DNA from: Jannaschia sp. S6380
GTDB taxonomy: Bacteria; Pseudomonadota; Alphaproteobacteria; Rhodobacterales; Rhodobacteraceae
Length of the DNA: 64,000 nucleotides
Assembly (NCBI RefSeq): GCF_023015695.1
Contig: NZ_JALKAS010000002.1
Coordinates: 885,120 to 949,119, forward strand
Direction: 5' to 3'
Position numbers and translations under genes: made by a program
The notes under the pieces: generated by a model
Seen by the model: the letters and a program-made list of their open reading frames with translations, nothing else
What the model was told of the DNA's origin: nothing
Databases searched by the model: none
Part shown: positions 56,941 to 64,000 of the stretch, one piece after another
Position numbering within the stretch: position 1 is the stretch's first letter
Layout: each line of letters begins with the position of its first letter

Positions 56941-57762
56941 TCAGGAATTCGAGACGATCCTGTCTACCATCCGCGTCGGCGCCGCGCGTTTCAGGATCAT
57001 GGCCAACGTCGTCGGCACGGTCACGCGGTATCGCGCCCTGGGATGCCGGGCCTCGACCGCATGGATCAGGGCGCGGGTCACGGCGGCGGGCGGCAACTCG
57101 AAACGGGCGGTTCGATCTTCGTAGAGACGGCCCATCATCGCCTCGTATTCCGTACGGCGCGCCGCGCCGCGCCAGTCGATCCAACGCTCGAACTGCGCGC
57201 GCGCGTTCGCGCGGAAGCGGGACGTGATGGGGCCGGGCTCGATCAGGATCGCATCGATGCCGGTGCCGCGCAGTTCCATGCGAAGCGTGTCCGTGAGCCC
57301 CTCGACCGCGAATTTCGTGGCGTTGTAGGCACCGCGCCAGGGGGCGGCGGCGAAGCCGAGGACCGAGGAGTTCTGCACGATGCGTCCCGACCCGGCGCGC
57401 CGCATGACCGGTATCACCCGGCGGGTCAGGTCGTGCCAGCCGAAGACGTTGGCCTCGAATATCGTACGCAGGGCGTCGGTCGGCAGGTCTTCGACCAGTC
57501 CCGGGATCGCGTAGGCCCCATTGTTGAACAGGGCGTCCAGACGGCCGCCCGTCGATTCGAGAACTTCGCCCAACCCGGCCTCGATCGACTGCGGGTCCTC
57601 ATAGTCGATCCGGGGGCTTTCCAACCCGAGGGCGTGCAATCCGTCGCAATCGGTCGCGCGGCGGCAGGCTGCGAAGACCCGCCAACCACGGTCCCGCATC
57701 GTGAGAGCGGCGTCGCGGCCGATGCCGCTGGAACACCCGGTGATCAGGATCGTACGCACCAT
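56941..57762 (-). CDS. Short-chain dehydrogenase/reductase
   Basis: A 273-residue SDR. Cofactor motif TGCSSGIG at residues 8-15, NNGAYAI near 87, catalytic S in VQNSSVLG and YNATK about 14 residues later. The short N terminus and IEPGPITSRF fit the classical family of retinol/17-beta-dehydrogenase-like enzymes. Substrate unknown. The ATG at 57762 places the Rossmann motif correctly; the longer upstream frame is not supported. Confidence 0.88.
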   Translation of the reverse strand: MVRTILITGCSSGIGRDAALTMRDRGWRVFAACRRATDCDGLHALGLESPRIDYEDPQSIEAGLGEVLESTGGRLDALFNNGAYAIPGLVEDLPTDALRTIFEANVFGWHDLTRRVIPVMRRAGSGRIVQNSSVLGFAAAPWRGAYNATKFAVEGLTDTLRMELRGTGIDAILIEPGPITSRFRANARAQFERWIDWRGAARRTEYEAMMGRLYEDRTARFELPPAAVTRALIHAVEARHPRARYRVTVPTTLAMILKRAAPTRMVDRIVSNS

Positions 57763-57814
57763 GGCGCCTGCGTTAACAGGCAACGGGGCGGGCGCAAGCC
57801 CCCCCTTTCGATCG

Positions 57815-58360
57815 TCAGACGGCGGGCTCCAGGAAACGGGCGGACATGAACCCCGTCCGACCCGTCGCGATGTCGCGGATCTCCTGCCAGCCACCCTCGG
57901 GCGGCCCGAGCGGTTCCGCCAATGTGCCCTGGGGGAGGCTGTCCACGACGCGGTTCGCGGTCGACGGGCCCGCGCGCATGTTCACCCGCGACCCGGTCAC
58001 GCGCAGCATGCGCTCGGCGGTCGGCTCTGCCGTCGCCTCCGGGGCGTCACGGGGTTCGACGAGGCTGACCACGAGCGGTTCGCCGATCAGACGCGGTTCG
58101 GGAAAGCTGCCGGCGGGGGCCGGGGCAGAGGCCGCGATCGCGGCGGCATCGGGCACGAGTGCCTCGGACGCGACGGCACGGGTGACGTGGGGCTCGGGTG
58201 AACTGGCGTTCTGGAGGATGACGGGGCGGTCGAACTCCGCGGCGTCGGCGGCAATGGACACGGCGCCCTGTTTCTCCGGCGCGACGACATCCGTTGGGTG
58301 GCCCCAGATCACGAATCCGGCGTAGAGCGCGGCGGCCAGCGTGAAAACAAGCTTGATCAT
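57815..58360 (-). CDS. SH3-domain protein, probably exported or membrane-anchored
   Basis: A 181-residue protein. A single hydrophobic N-terminal segment (MIKLVFTLAAALYAGFVIWG) acts as signal or anchor. A low-complexity Ala/Pro/Glu region (about 40-110) precedes a bacterial SH3 domain (about 116-178) with SRVNMRAGPSTANRVVDSLP and GRTGFMSARFLEP. Such domains often bind cell wall. Specific role unknown. Confidence 0.82.
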   Translation of the reverse strand: MIKLVFTLAAALYAGFVIWGHPTDVVAPEKQGAVSIAADAAEFDRPVILQNASSPEPHVTRAVASEALVPDAAAIAASAPAPAGSFPEPRLIGEPLVVSLVEPRDAPEATAEPTAERMLRVTGSRVNMRAGPSTANRVVDSLPQGTLAEPLGPPEGGWQEIRDIATGRTGFMSARFLEPAV

Positions 58361-58543
58361 GGTCGTCGGTCCCCCAAGACCCGCGAAAACAACTCGTCCG
58401 ACAACACGATGACCCTGGCCGGGGTTCCGCGGACGCTACGTCAAGGTTAACACGCGTGACCCATCTGCCATAGCGCATTCTCGATCCGCGGGGTCGTCCG
58501 GGTCCGCTTGTGCGGCGGAGTCGGGCTGGATAGATCGGTCGCC

Positions 58544-60850
58544 ATGAGTGACCCGAACGACACGCCCACCCCCGAAGAGGTCGTCTCCGAACCGCTGCGG
58601 CGGGCGATCGGTGACCGGTACCTGACCTACGCGCTGTCGACGATCATGCATCGCGCGCTGCCGGATGCGCGCGACGGGCTGAAACCGGTGCATCGACGGA
58701 TCCTCTACGCCATGCGGGAACTGCGGCTTTCGTCCGGTGGCGGCTTTCGCAAGTCGGCCAAGATCTCGGGCGACGTGATGGGCAACTACCACCCCCATGG
58801 CGACGCCGCGATCTACGATGCCATGGCGCGTCTCGCCCAGGATTTCGCGGTCCGTTACCCGCTGGTCGACGGCCAGGGGAACTTCGGCAACATCGACGGC
58901 GACAACCCCGCCGCGAGCCGATACACCGAGGCGCGGATGACCGCCGCGGCCGAAGCCCTGCTGGTGGGCCTCGACGAGGATGCGGTCGACTGGCGTGACA
59001 ATTACGACGGAACGTTGCGCGAACCCGTCGTCCTGCCCGCGGCGTTTCCGAACCTGCTGGCCAACGGTGCCGCCGGTATCGCCGTGGGAATGGCCACGAA
59101 CATCCCGCCGCACAACCTCGATGAGTTGATCGCGGCCTGTCTGCATCTGATCAAGGCGCCGAACGCGCGCGATGAAACCCTGATCGAGCATATCCCCGGC
59201 CCCGACTTCCCGACTGGCGGCATTATCGTGGAGCCGCGCGAGAATATCCTGGAGGCCTACCGCACCGGTCGCGGCGCCTTCCGCCTGCGGGCGCGTCACC
59301 ATGTCGAGGATCTGGGCAAGGGCCAGTGGCAGATCATCGTCACCGAGATCTCCTACCAGGTGCAGAAGGGCAAGCTGATCGAAAAGCTGGCCGAACTGGT
59401 AACGACGAAACGCGTCCCCATCCTGGCCGACATCCGCGACGAGAGCGCCGACGACATCCGCATCGTGCTGGAGCCGAAGTCGCGGAACGTCGATCCAGAC
59501 GTGCTGATGAACACGCTCTACCGCTTGTCGGAGTTGGAGACGCGGTTCTCGCTGAACATGAACGTGCTGATCGACGGGGTGACGCCGAAGGTCTGTTCGC
59601 TGCGCGAGGTGTTGCAGGCGTTTCTCGACCATCGTCGCGATGTGCTGCTGCGCCGTTCGCGGCATCGAATGCAGAAGATCGACCACCGGTTGGAGGTTCT
59701 GGAAGGCTTCGTCATCGCCTTTCTGAACCTGGACCGTGTGATCGACATCATCCGTTACGACGACGCCCCGAAGGAGGCGCTGATCCACGAGCCCTGGGGC
59801 GAGGGCTACGTCCGCGCCAAGGACGATTCCGATTATCGCTCGCCCTTGCCGACGGATCGCCAGCCGACCCTGTCCGAGGTCCAGGCCGAGGCGATCCTGA
59901 ACATGCGCCTGCGCGCGCTGCGCCGGCTGGAGGAGATGGCCCTGCTGCGCGAACGCGACGCCCTGATGGAGGAGCGCGCGGGTCTGCAGGACCTGCTGGA
60001 GAGCGAGACGATCCAGTGGAAGACGATCGCCGACGAGCTGCGCGAGGCGCGCAAGCAGTTCGGAAAGGCCACCGAACTGGGCCGTCGTCGCAGCGACTTC
60101 GCCGAGGCGGTCGAGGTGGCGGATGTGCCGCTGGAGGCGATGATCGAGCGGGAGCCGATCACCGTCGTCTGCTCGCGCATGGGATGGGTCCGGGCGCTCT
60201 CGGGGCATCAGCCGCTCGACAAGGAGCTGAAGTTCAAGGACGGCGACGGCCCGGCCTTCCGCTTCCATGCCGAGACGACCGACAAGCTGATCGTGTGGGG
60301 CAGCGACGGGCGCGCCTTCACGCTGCAGGCGAGTGCGCTGCCGGGTGGACGCGGCATGGGCGAGCCTTTGCGCCTGATGATCGACCTGCCCAACGAGACC
60401 GATATCGTCGATATCCTGATCCACCGACCCGGCCGCAATCTGCTGCTAGCGTCGACCGCGGGGGACGGATTCGTCTGCCCGGAGGAGGAGATGGTCGCGA
60501 TGCGCCGCGCGGGCAAGCAGGTGTTGAACTGCAAGCCGGGCGTTGGCGCGCTGCGCCCCGTCACCGCCGAAGGCGACCACGTCGCCTGCATCGGTGACAA
60601 CCGCAAGATGCTGGTCTTCCCGCTGGCCGACCTGCCCGAGATGCCGCGCGGCAAGGGCGTGCGATTGCAGAAGTTCAAGGATGGCGGCCTGTCCGACGTC
60701 ACGGTCCTCACTCTGGCTGAAGGGCTGAAATGGTCCGACCCGGCCGGTCGGGTCCGGCACGAACCTGACCTGTCGGAGTGGTTGGGCGCACGGGCGCAGG
60801 CTGGGCGCATGGCGCCTCGCGGCTTTCCGCGGAACAACCGGTTTGCCTGA
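58544..60850 (+). CDS. parC: DNA topoisomerase IV subunit A
   Basis: A 768-residue type IIA topoisomerase subunit that decatenates daughter chromosomes with ParE. The catalytic tyrosine is Y127 in SRYTEARM. The quinolone-determining region reads YHPHGDAAIYD at residues 82-92; A88 and D92 correspond to Ser80 and Glu84 of E. coli. The C-terminal beta-propeller (about 500-740) is shorter than in GyrA and lacks a GyrA box, which supports ParC rather than GyrA. The next gene follows after 3 bp. Confidence 0.95.
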   Translation: MSDPNDTPTPEEVVSEPLRRAIGDRYLTYALSTIMHRALPDARDGLKPVHRRILYAMRELRLSSGGGFRKSAKISGDVMGNYHPHGDAAIYDAMARLAQDFAVRYPLVDGQGNFGNIDGDNPAASRYTEARMTAAAEALLVGLDEDAVDWRDNYDGTLREPVVLPAAFPNLLANGAAGIAVGMATNIPPHNLDELIAACLHLIKAPNARDETLIEHIPGPDFPTGGIIVEPRENILEAYRTGRGAFRLRARHHVEDLGKGQWQIIVTEISYQVQKGKLIEKLAELVTTKRVPILADIRDESADDIRIVLEPKSRNVDPDVLMNTLYRLSELETRFSLNMNVLIDGVTPKVCSLREVLQAFLDHRRDVLLRRSRHRMQKIDHRLEVLEGFVIAFLNLDRVIDIIRYDDAPKEALIHEPWGEGYVRAKDDSDYRSPLPTDRQPTLSEVQAEAILNMRLRALRRLEEMALLRERDALMEERAGLQDLLESETIQWKTIADELREARKQFGKATELGRRRSDFAEAVEVADVPLEAMIEREPITVVCSRMGWVRALSGHQPLDKELKFKDGDGPAFRFHAETTDKLIVWGSDGRAFTLQASALPGGRGMGEPLRLMIDLPNETDIVDILIHRPGRNLLLASTAGDGFVCPEEEMVAMRRAGKQVLNCKPGVGALRPVTAEGDHVACIGDNRKMLVFPLADLPEMPRGKGVRLQKFKDGGLSDVTVLTLAEGLKWSDPAGRVRHEPDLSEWLGARAQAGRMAPRGFPRNNRFA

Positions 60851-60853
60851 CGC

Positions 60854-62035
60854 ATGATCGCCCCCGATACCCTTTCGGGAGAAATGGCGGGCACGCGTGG
60901 AAACCTCCTCGGCCTCGTCGTCAAGACGACGGTGCTGACGGTCGCGACGTTGGGGCTCTACAGCTTCTGGGCGCGGACGCGCATTCGCCGGTGGCTCTGG
61001 TCCTCGCTTCGGATCGGCGGCGTGCCGTTCGAATATGCGGGCCGACCGCTCGAGAAGCTGATGGGCTTCGTCATCGCGGCGGTGATCGTCGGGGTCTATC
61101 TGGGCCTGATCGTCATGCTGCTGATTTTTGCCTCGCTGAACCTCACGGGCGGGCCGGGGGCGGGGACCGGGGCTGCCCTCCTCCTTCTGGTGCCGGTCTA
61201 CTGGATCGCGAAGTATCGCGGACAACGATACCTTCTTAACCATACGCGTTGGCGGGGCGTGGCCTTCTCGATGGAAGCTGGGGCCTGGGGGTATGCGGCC
61301 CGCGCGGCGTTCTGGTCCATCGCCACGATCCTGACCTGCGGGATCCTGCTCCCGGTGCGGACGCATCGCCTCTGGAAATACCGCGCGGAGCGGACGTTCT
61401 ACGGCGAAAGCCGGTTCCGCCTCGCGGTTGGCGCCGGCGCCCTCTATGCGCCTTTCGTTCCGGTGCTGATCGGGGCCGCCGTATCGGGACTGAGCATCTG
61501 GGGCCTGATTGCGACGAACGATCTGACGACCGTCCTGATCCTGTTGCCGATGTTGCTGCTGTTATTCTTTGGCTGGATCAACTGGCGGGTCGCATCGTTC
61601 CAGATCCTGGCCTCCGGTCTACGGCTGGGCGATCACATGAGCCTGCGTGTCGAGCCGCGAACCCGTTCGGTCATCGGGATCCATCTGGTCGGATGGATCC
61701 TCATGGCGATGCTGTTCGTCGGCATCGGGATCGTCGGTCTGTTCGGTTTCGGCTTTTTCGCGCGCGGGGCGCAGGCGCAGTTCGACCTTCAGTCGCTGGA
61801 ATCGCTGTCGCCCTACGTCGTCGCGGCCGGCGGCGCATTGTTCTACCTGACCTTCTTCGTTCTGCGCGGCGCCCTGCGGATCGCGATGGTCAGCTTCCCG
61901 CTGTTTCGCCACGTCGCCGACACACTGGTGATCGGCAACTCGATCGAGGTGGCGCAGGTCCGGCGCGGCGCGTCGGCCCATATGGCCGATGCGGACGGCT
62001 TCGCGAACCTGTTCGACATGGGATCCGGCATATGA
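60854..62035 (+). CDS. DUF898 (YjgN-like) membrane protein
   Basis: A 393-residue inner-membrane protein with about eight hydrophobic segments. The DUF898 N-terminal pattern GNLLGLVVKTTVLTVATLGL followed by YSFWARTRIRRWLWSSLRIGG is clear, with YRGQRYLLNHTRWRG and HRLWKYRAERTFYG later. Function unknown. Its stop overlaps the M48 protease gene (ATGA), a pairing that also occurs in other proteobacteria. Confidence 0.87.
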   Translation: MIAPDTLSGEMAGTRGNLLGLVVKTTVLTVATLGLYSFWARTRIRRWLWSSLRIGGVPFEYAGRPLEKLMGFVIAAVIVGVYLGLIVMLLIFASLNLTGGPGAGTGAALLLLVPVYWIAKYRGQRYLLNHTRWRGVAFSMEAGAWGYAARAAFWSIATILTCGILLPVRTHRLWKYRAERTFYGESRFRLAVGAGALYAPFVPVLIGAAVSGLSIWGLIATNDLTTVLILLPMLLLLFFGWINWRVASFQILASGLRLGDHMSLRVEPRTRSVIGIHLVGWILMAMLFVGIGIVGLFGFGFFARGAQAQFDLQSLESLSPYVVAAGGALFYLTFFVLRGALRIAMVSFPLFRHVADTLVIGNSIEVAQVRRGASAHMADADGFANLFDMGSGI

Positions 62036-63156
62036 CCTTCTCATCCTCGCCGCAGATCTGGGCGGATTATTTCGACGGCCTGCGTGCCACCAAGCTGCGG
62101 GTCGAGCTGTCGCTCGTCGACGATTATCGCGGCCGCAGCTTGCGCATGGTCCTGCCGGAGGGGCACGCGATCCTCTGGCCGGTTTGCGATATACGTCGAC
62201 TCCCCGACCAGGCGCCGGGACGGGCCGAGAGCTATGGGCTGGCACTGAACGATCTCGCGCGCCTGATCGTGGCGACGCCCGAGGCCAAGGCGCTGGTCGC
62301 GGAGCTTCCTCATCCGGGACGCAAGCTGCCGGCGCCGCCGCTCGGGCACCGCGTCGCGCTGATCGCGGGGGCCGGCACCCTGGCGCTGGCCGCGCTGGTG
62401 TTTCTGGTGCTTCCGGCCATGGCCGGCGTTCTGGCCCAGTTCATGGATACCGACGCCGAGGTCGCGATGGGTCAGGAACACTACGAGATGACGCGAGAGA
62501 TGTTCGGCGGGCCGGGCCGGCCGCTCGCCGAATGCCGCGATCCGGAGGGCGTGGCCGCGCTCGACCGGATGGTCGCCCGCGTGACCCGGGATGTCGAGCT
62601 TCCCTACGACCTGAAAGTCGTCGTGATGGACGATAGCGCGGACCCGATGTTGAACGCCTACGCCGTGGCTGGCGGACGGATCACCTTTTTCGAGTCGCTG
62701 ATACGTCTTGCGGAAAGCCCCGACGAGGTTGCTGCCGTTTTGGCGCACGAGTTGGGCCATGTCGTTTACGAGGATCCCATTCGTCAAACCCTGCAGGCGG
62801 CCAGCGTCCAGGCCGTGCTAGTCCTGCTGGTTGGCGACCTGACGGGCGGCGGGATCCTGACTGGCGTGGCCGGCCAGGCCATCGTGTCGAACTACTCTCG
62901 CGGGGCCGAGACACGCGCCGACCGCTTTGCCTTCGATCAGCTTACCAAAGTCGGGCTGCCCCCTTCGGCAATGGCGAGCTTTTTCGCCAAGACGCGGGAT
63001 GTCTGGGGCGAGAGCGAGGGGCTGGCCATGCATTTTTCCTCCCATCCCCAGTTGACCGCCCGGATCGAGGCGGCGACGCAGATCGGCGATCCGTCGACAA
63101 CCGCGCCCGCGTTGAATGCGGAAGACTGGGCGGCGCTGCGCGACATCTGCCGGTGA
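62032..63156 (+). CDS. M48 family metalloprotease
   Basis: A 374-residue membrane protease. The first 95 residues are cytoplasmic or soluble, one hydrophobic segment lies at about 105-130, and the zinc motif AHELGHVVY (near residue 240) is followed by the third ligand region RGAETRADRFAFD. Residues around 330 keep HFSSHPQLTARIEA, typical of M48 periplasmic proteases such as BepA/LoiP. It overlaps the DUF898 gene and probably acts with it at the membrane. Confidence 0.9.
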   Translation: MTFSSSPQIWADYFDGLRATKLRVELSLVDDYRGRSLRMVLPEGHAILWPVCDIRRLPDQAPGRAESYGLALNDLARLIVATPEAKALVAELPHPGRKLPAPPLGHRVALIAGAGTLALAALVFLVLPAMAGVLAQFMDTDAEVAMGQEHYEMTREMFGGPGRPLAECRDPEGVAALDRMVARVTRDVELPYDLKVVVMDDSADPMLNAYAVAGGRITFFESLIRLAESPDEVAAVLAHELGHVVYEDPIRQTLQAASVQAVLVLLVGDLTGGGILTGVAGQAIVSNYSRGAETRADRFAFDQLTKVGLPPSAMASFFAKTRDVWGESEGLAMHFSSHPQLTARIEAATQIGDPSTTAPALNAEDWAALRDICR

Positions 63157-63214
63157 ACTTGCCAGCCCGGCACCTGCCCGATACCACCGGTGAAAACGAC
63201 GTGCTGGAGCGCAG

Positions 63215-63766
63215 ATGACCGAAACCTACAGCCGCCGCGCATTCGCCGGTCTTTCGCTGGCCGGCCTGGCGGGCCTTTCGGCCTGCGAGGCCCCCGATCC
63301 GCTGACGCAGGATCTGCCGCCGATGGGCGACTTCCAACTTCTGCAACCGATCATTGTGGCCGAGAACGCAAAGAAGATCCCCCCCTCCCGCGATGCGACG
63401 CCCGAGAAGCTGAAATCCGTGATGGGTGCGGAGTTGGCGCGCCGCTTCGGTCGGTACCAAGGCGGTCGGGACTACTACATCGCCGTCAATATCGACGGGT
63501 ACGCGCTGGCGCCGCCGGGCATTCCTGTGGTTCTGACGCCGAAATCCATCCTGGTGGTGACCGCCAACCTGTGGACGGCGGAGCCGCAGGAGAAAGTCGC
63601 CGGCCCGGAGCAGATTTCCACGTTCGAGGGGGCGGACACGCTCCTTCTGGGGTCGGGCCTGGTCAAGGACGCCGATGAGCAGTTGACGACCCTGGCGCGC
63701 AACATGTCGCGGAAGATCCAGTCGTGGCTGCTTCGGAGTCCCGAACGGTTCGGGCTACCGGCCTGA
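63215..63766 (+). CDS. Putative lipoprotein of unknown function
   Basis: A 183-residue protein. The N terminus YSRRAFAGLSLAGLAGLSAC combines a twin-arginine-like motif (SRRAFAG) with a lipobox ending at Cys24, so it may be a Tat-exported lipoprotein. The rest (for example DYYIAVNIDGYALAPPG and LTPKSILVVTANLW) matches no family I recognise. It is co-directional with the M48 gene 58 bp upstream and ends just before the tuf promoter. Confidence 0.75.
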   Translation: MTETYSRRAFAGLSLAGLAGLSACEAPDPLTQDLPPMGDFQLLQPIIVAENAKKIPPSRDATPEKLKSVMGAELARRFGRYQGGRDYYIAVNIDGYALAPPGIPVVLTPKSILVVTANLWTAEPQEKVAGPEQISTFEGADTLLLGSGLVKDADEQLTTLARNMSRKIQSWLLRSPERFGLPA

Positions 63767-63771
63767 TCCAC

Positions 63772-63800
63772 TTGCCAACGGTTCCTCAGCCCGCTAGACG
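63772..63800 (+). promoter_or_regulatory. Promoter of tuf
   Basis: TTGCCA (-35, 63772-63777) and TAGACG (-10, 63795-63800) with a 17-bp spacer. The start point would give a leader of about 50 nt before the tuf ATG. Confidence 0.65.
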
Positions 63801-63816
63801 GCGCGCGATGCAATTC

Positions 63817-63837
63817 GGGGGGCCTTCGGGGCCTCCC
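63817..63837 (+). other. Leader stem-loop upstream of tuf
   Basis: An 8-bp GC-rich stem (GGGGGGCC/GGCCTCCC, one G-T pair) with a 5-nt loop TTCGG lies in the predicted tuf leader, 19 bp before the ATG. No U-run follows. It may stabilise or regulate the mRNA, or be incidental. Confidence 0.4.
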
Positions 63838-63856
63838 TCTCAGTCAGGGGCCCATC

Positions 63857-64000
63857 ATGGCGAAGGCAAAGTTCGAACGCACGAAACCGCATGTGAACAT
63901 CGGGACGATTGGTCATGTCGATCACGGCAAGACGACGCTGACGGCGGCGATCACGAAGTATTTCGGTGATTTCCGGGCCTATGACCAGATCGACGGCGCG
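63857..64000 (+). CDS. tuf: Elongation factor Tu, 5' end only
   Basis: The first 48 codons of EF-Tu, which delivers aminoacyl-tRNA to the ribosome. It starts [20 protein letters not shown] and has the P-loop [15 protein letters not shown]. The frame is open to the window end. Many proteobacteria carry two tuf copies; which one this is cannot be told here. Confidence 0.97.
   Translation, partial: MAKAKFERTKPHVNIGTIGHVDHGKTTLTAAITKYFGDFRAYDQIDGA

Noticed and set aside
58436..60424. A 662-residue antisense frame opposite parC
   Set aside because: Antisense shadow of an unambiguous topoisomerase gene; low-complexity composition with no domain.

Overview
The window is 64 kb of compact, GC-rich chromosome (roughly two thirds G+C by eye). 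It looks like core chromosome of an alphaproteobacterium in the Rhodobacteraceae (Roseobacter group). The evidence is the gene content and order: rpmH-rnpA-yidD...ttcA...yidC...engB-argB; folK, rpoZ-relA-DUF2062-pdxJ-acpS-lepB-rnc-era-DUF1491-recO; pckA divergent from chvI-chvG-hprK-rapZ-EIIA-HPr; and a probable methylsuccinyl-CoA dehydrogenase. The tRNA-His lacks G-1 and has A73, a trait described for a clade of alphaproteobacteria. I saw no insertion sequence, prophage, CRISPR array or plasmid gene.

Layout. 1-4.5 kb: the start of pntA (cut by the window edge), a short-chain dehydrogenase, kynureninase and a DUF3422 membrane protein. 4.5-13.4 kb: a leftward block from rpmH through rnpA, yidD, ttcA, a degenerate-GGDEF/EAL protein, yidC, a MOSC protein, a CatB/Vat-like acetyltransferase and engB to argB, mostly joined by 4-bp stop/start overlaps. 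13.6-23 kb: a TVP38 protein plus a MerA-like flavoprotein, an orphan histidine kinase, a BaiN-type flavoprotein, tRNA-Arg(ACG), an RNA methyltransferase with prs, and an mmcB gene with a possible LexA site. 23-26.7 kb: tRNA-His(GTG), a 687-residue RTX protein and a MalY/PatB aminotransferase. 26.8-32.2 kb: three tandem peptide deformylase paralogues running into fmt, then ispH, rnhA and a TRIC-type channel. 32.3-41.5 kb: a NYN-domain protein divergent from the folK...recO block. 41.5-46.6 kb: a META lipoprotein, mcd, TauE/SafE, DUF3859 and pckA. 46.9-52.3 kb: ChvI/ChvG, then the short HPr kinase, RapZ, EIIA-Man, HPr and an acyltransferase. 52.3-57.8 kb: 3-hydroxybutyryl-CoA dehydrogenase, a DUF6473 protein, etfAB, a cobalamin adenosyltransferase and small genes. 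58.5-64 kb: parC, DUF898, an M48 protease, a lipoprotein and the start of tuf.

How the genes fit together. Several point to C2/C4 acyl-CoA metabolism: mcd passes electrons to ETF (etfAB), the adenosyltransferase supplies the B12 cofactor used by the mutases of the ethylmalonyl-CoA pathway, 3-hydroxybutyryl-CoA dehydrogenase links to the C4 pool, and pckA draws C4 acids into gluconeogenesis. The chvIG-hprK-rapZ-EIIA-HPr block is a signalling module with no sugar permease in view. The def/def/def-fmt block and the rpoZ-relA pair concern initiator formyl-methionine and the stringent response.

The most interesting signals are small. An identical 14-bp inverted repeat lies upstream of both the RTX gene and etfB. 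A third deformylase has lost both the catalytic Cys and Glu. Nested or perfect dyads sit in the NYN/folK and pckA/chvI intergenic regions. A near-consensus LexA box precedes mmcB. I did not find a clearly novel multi-gene system, and most of the window is ordinary core genome.
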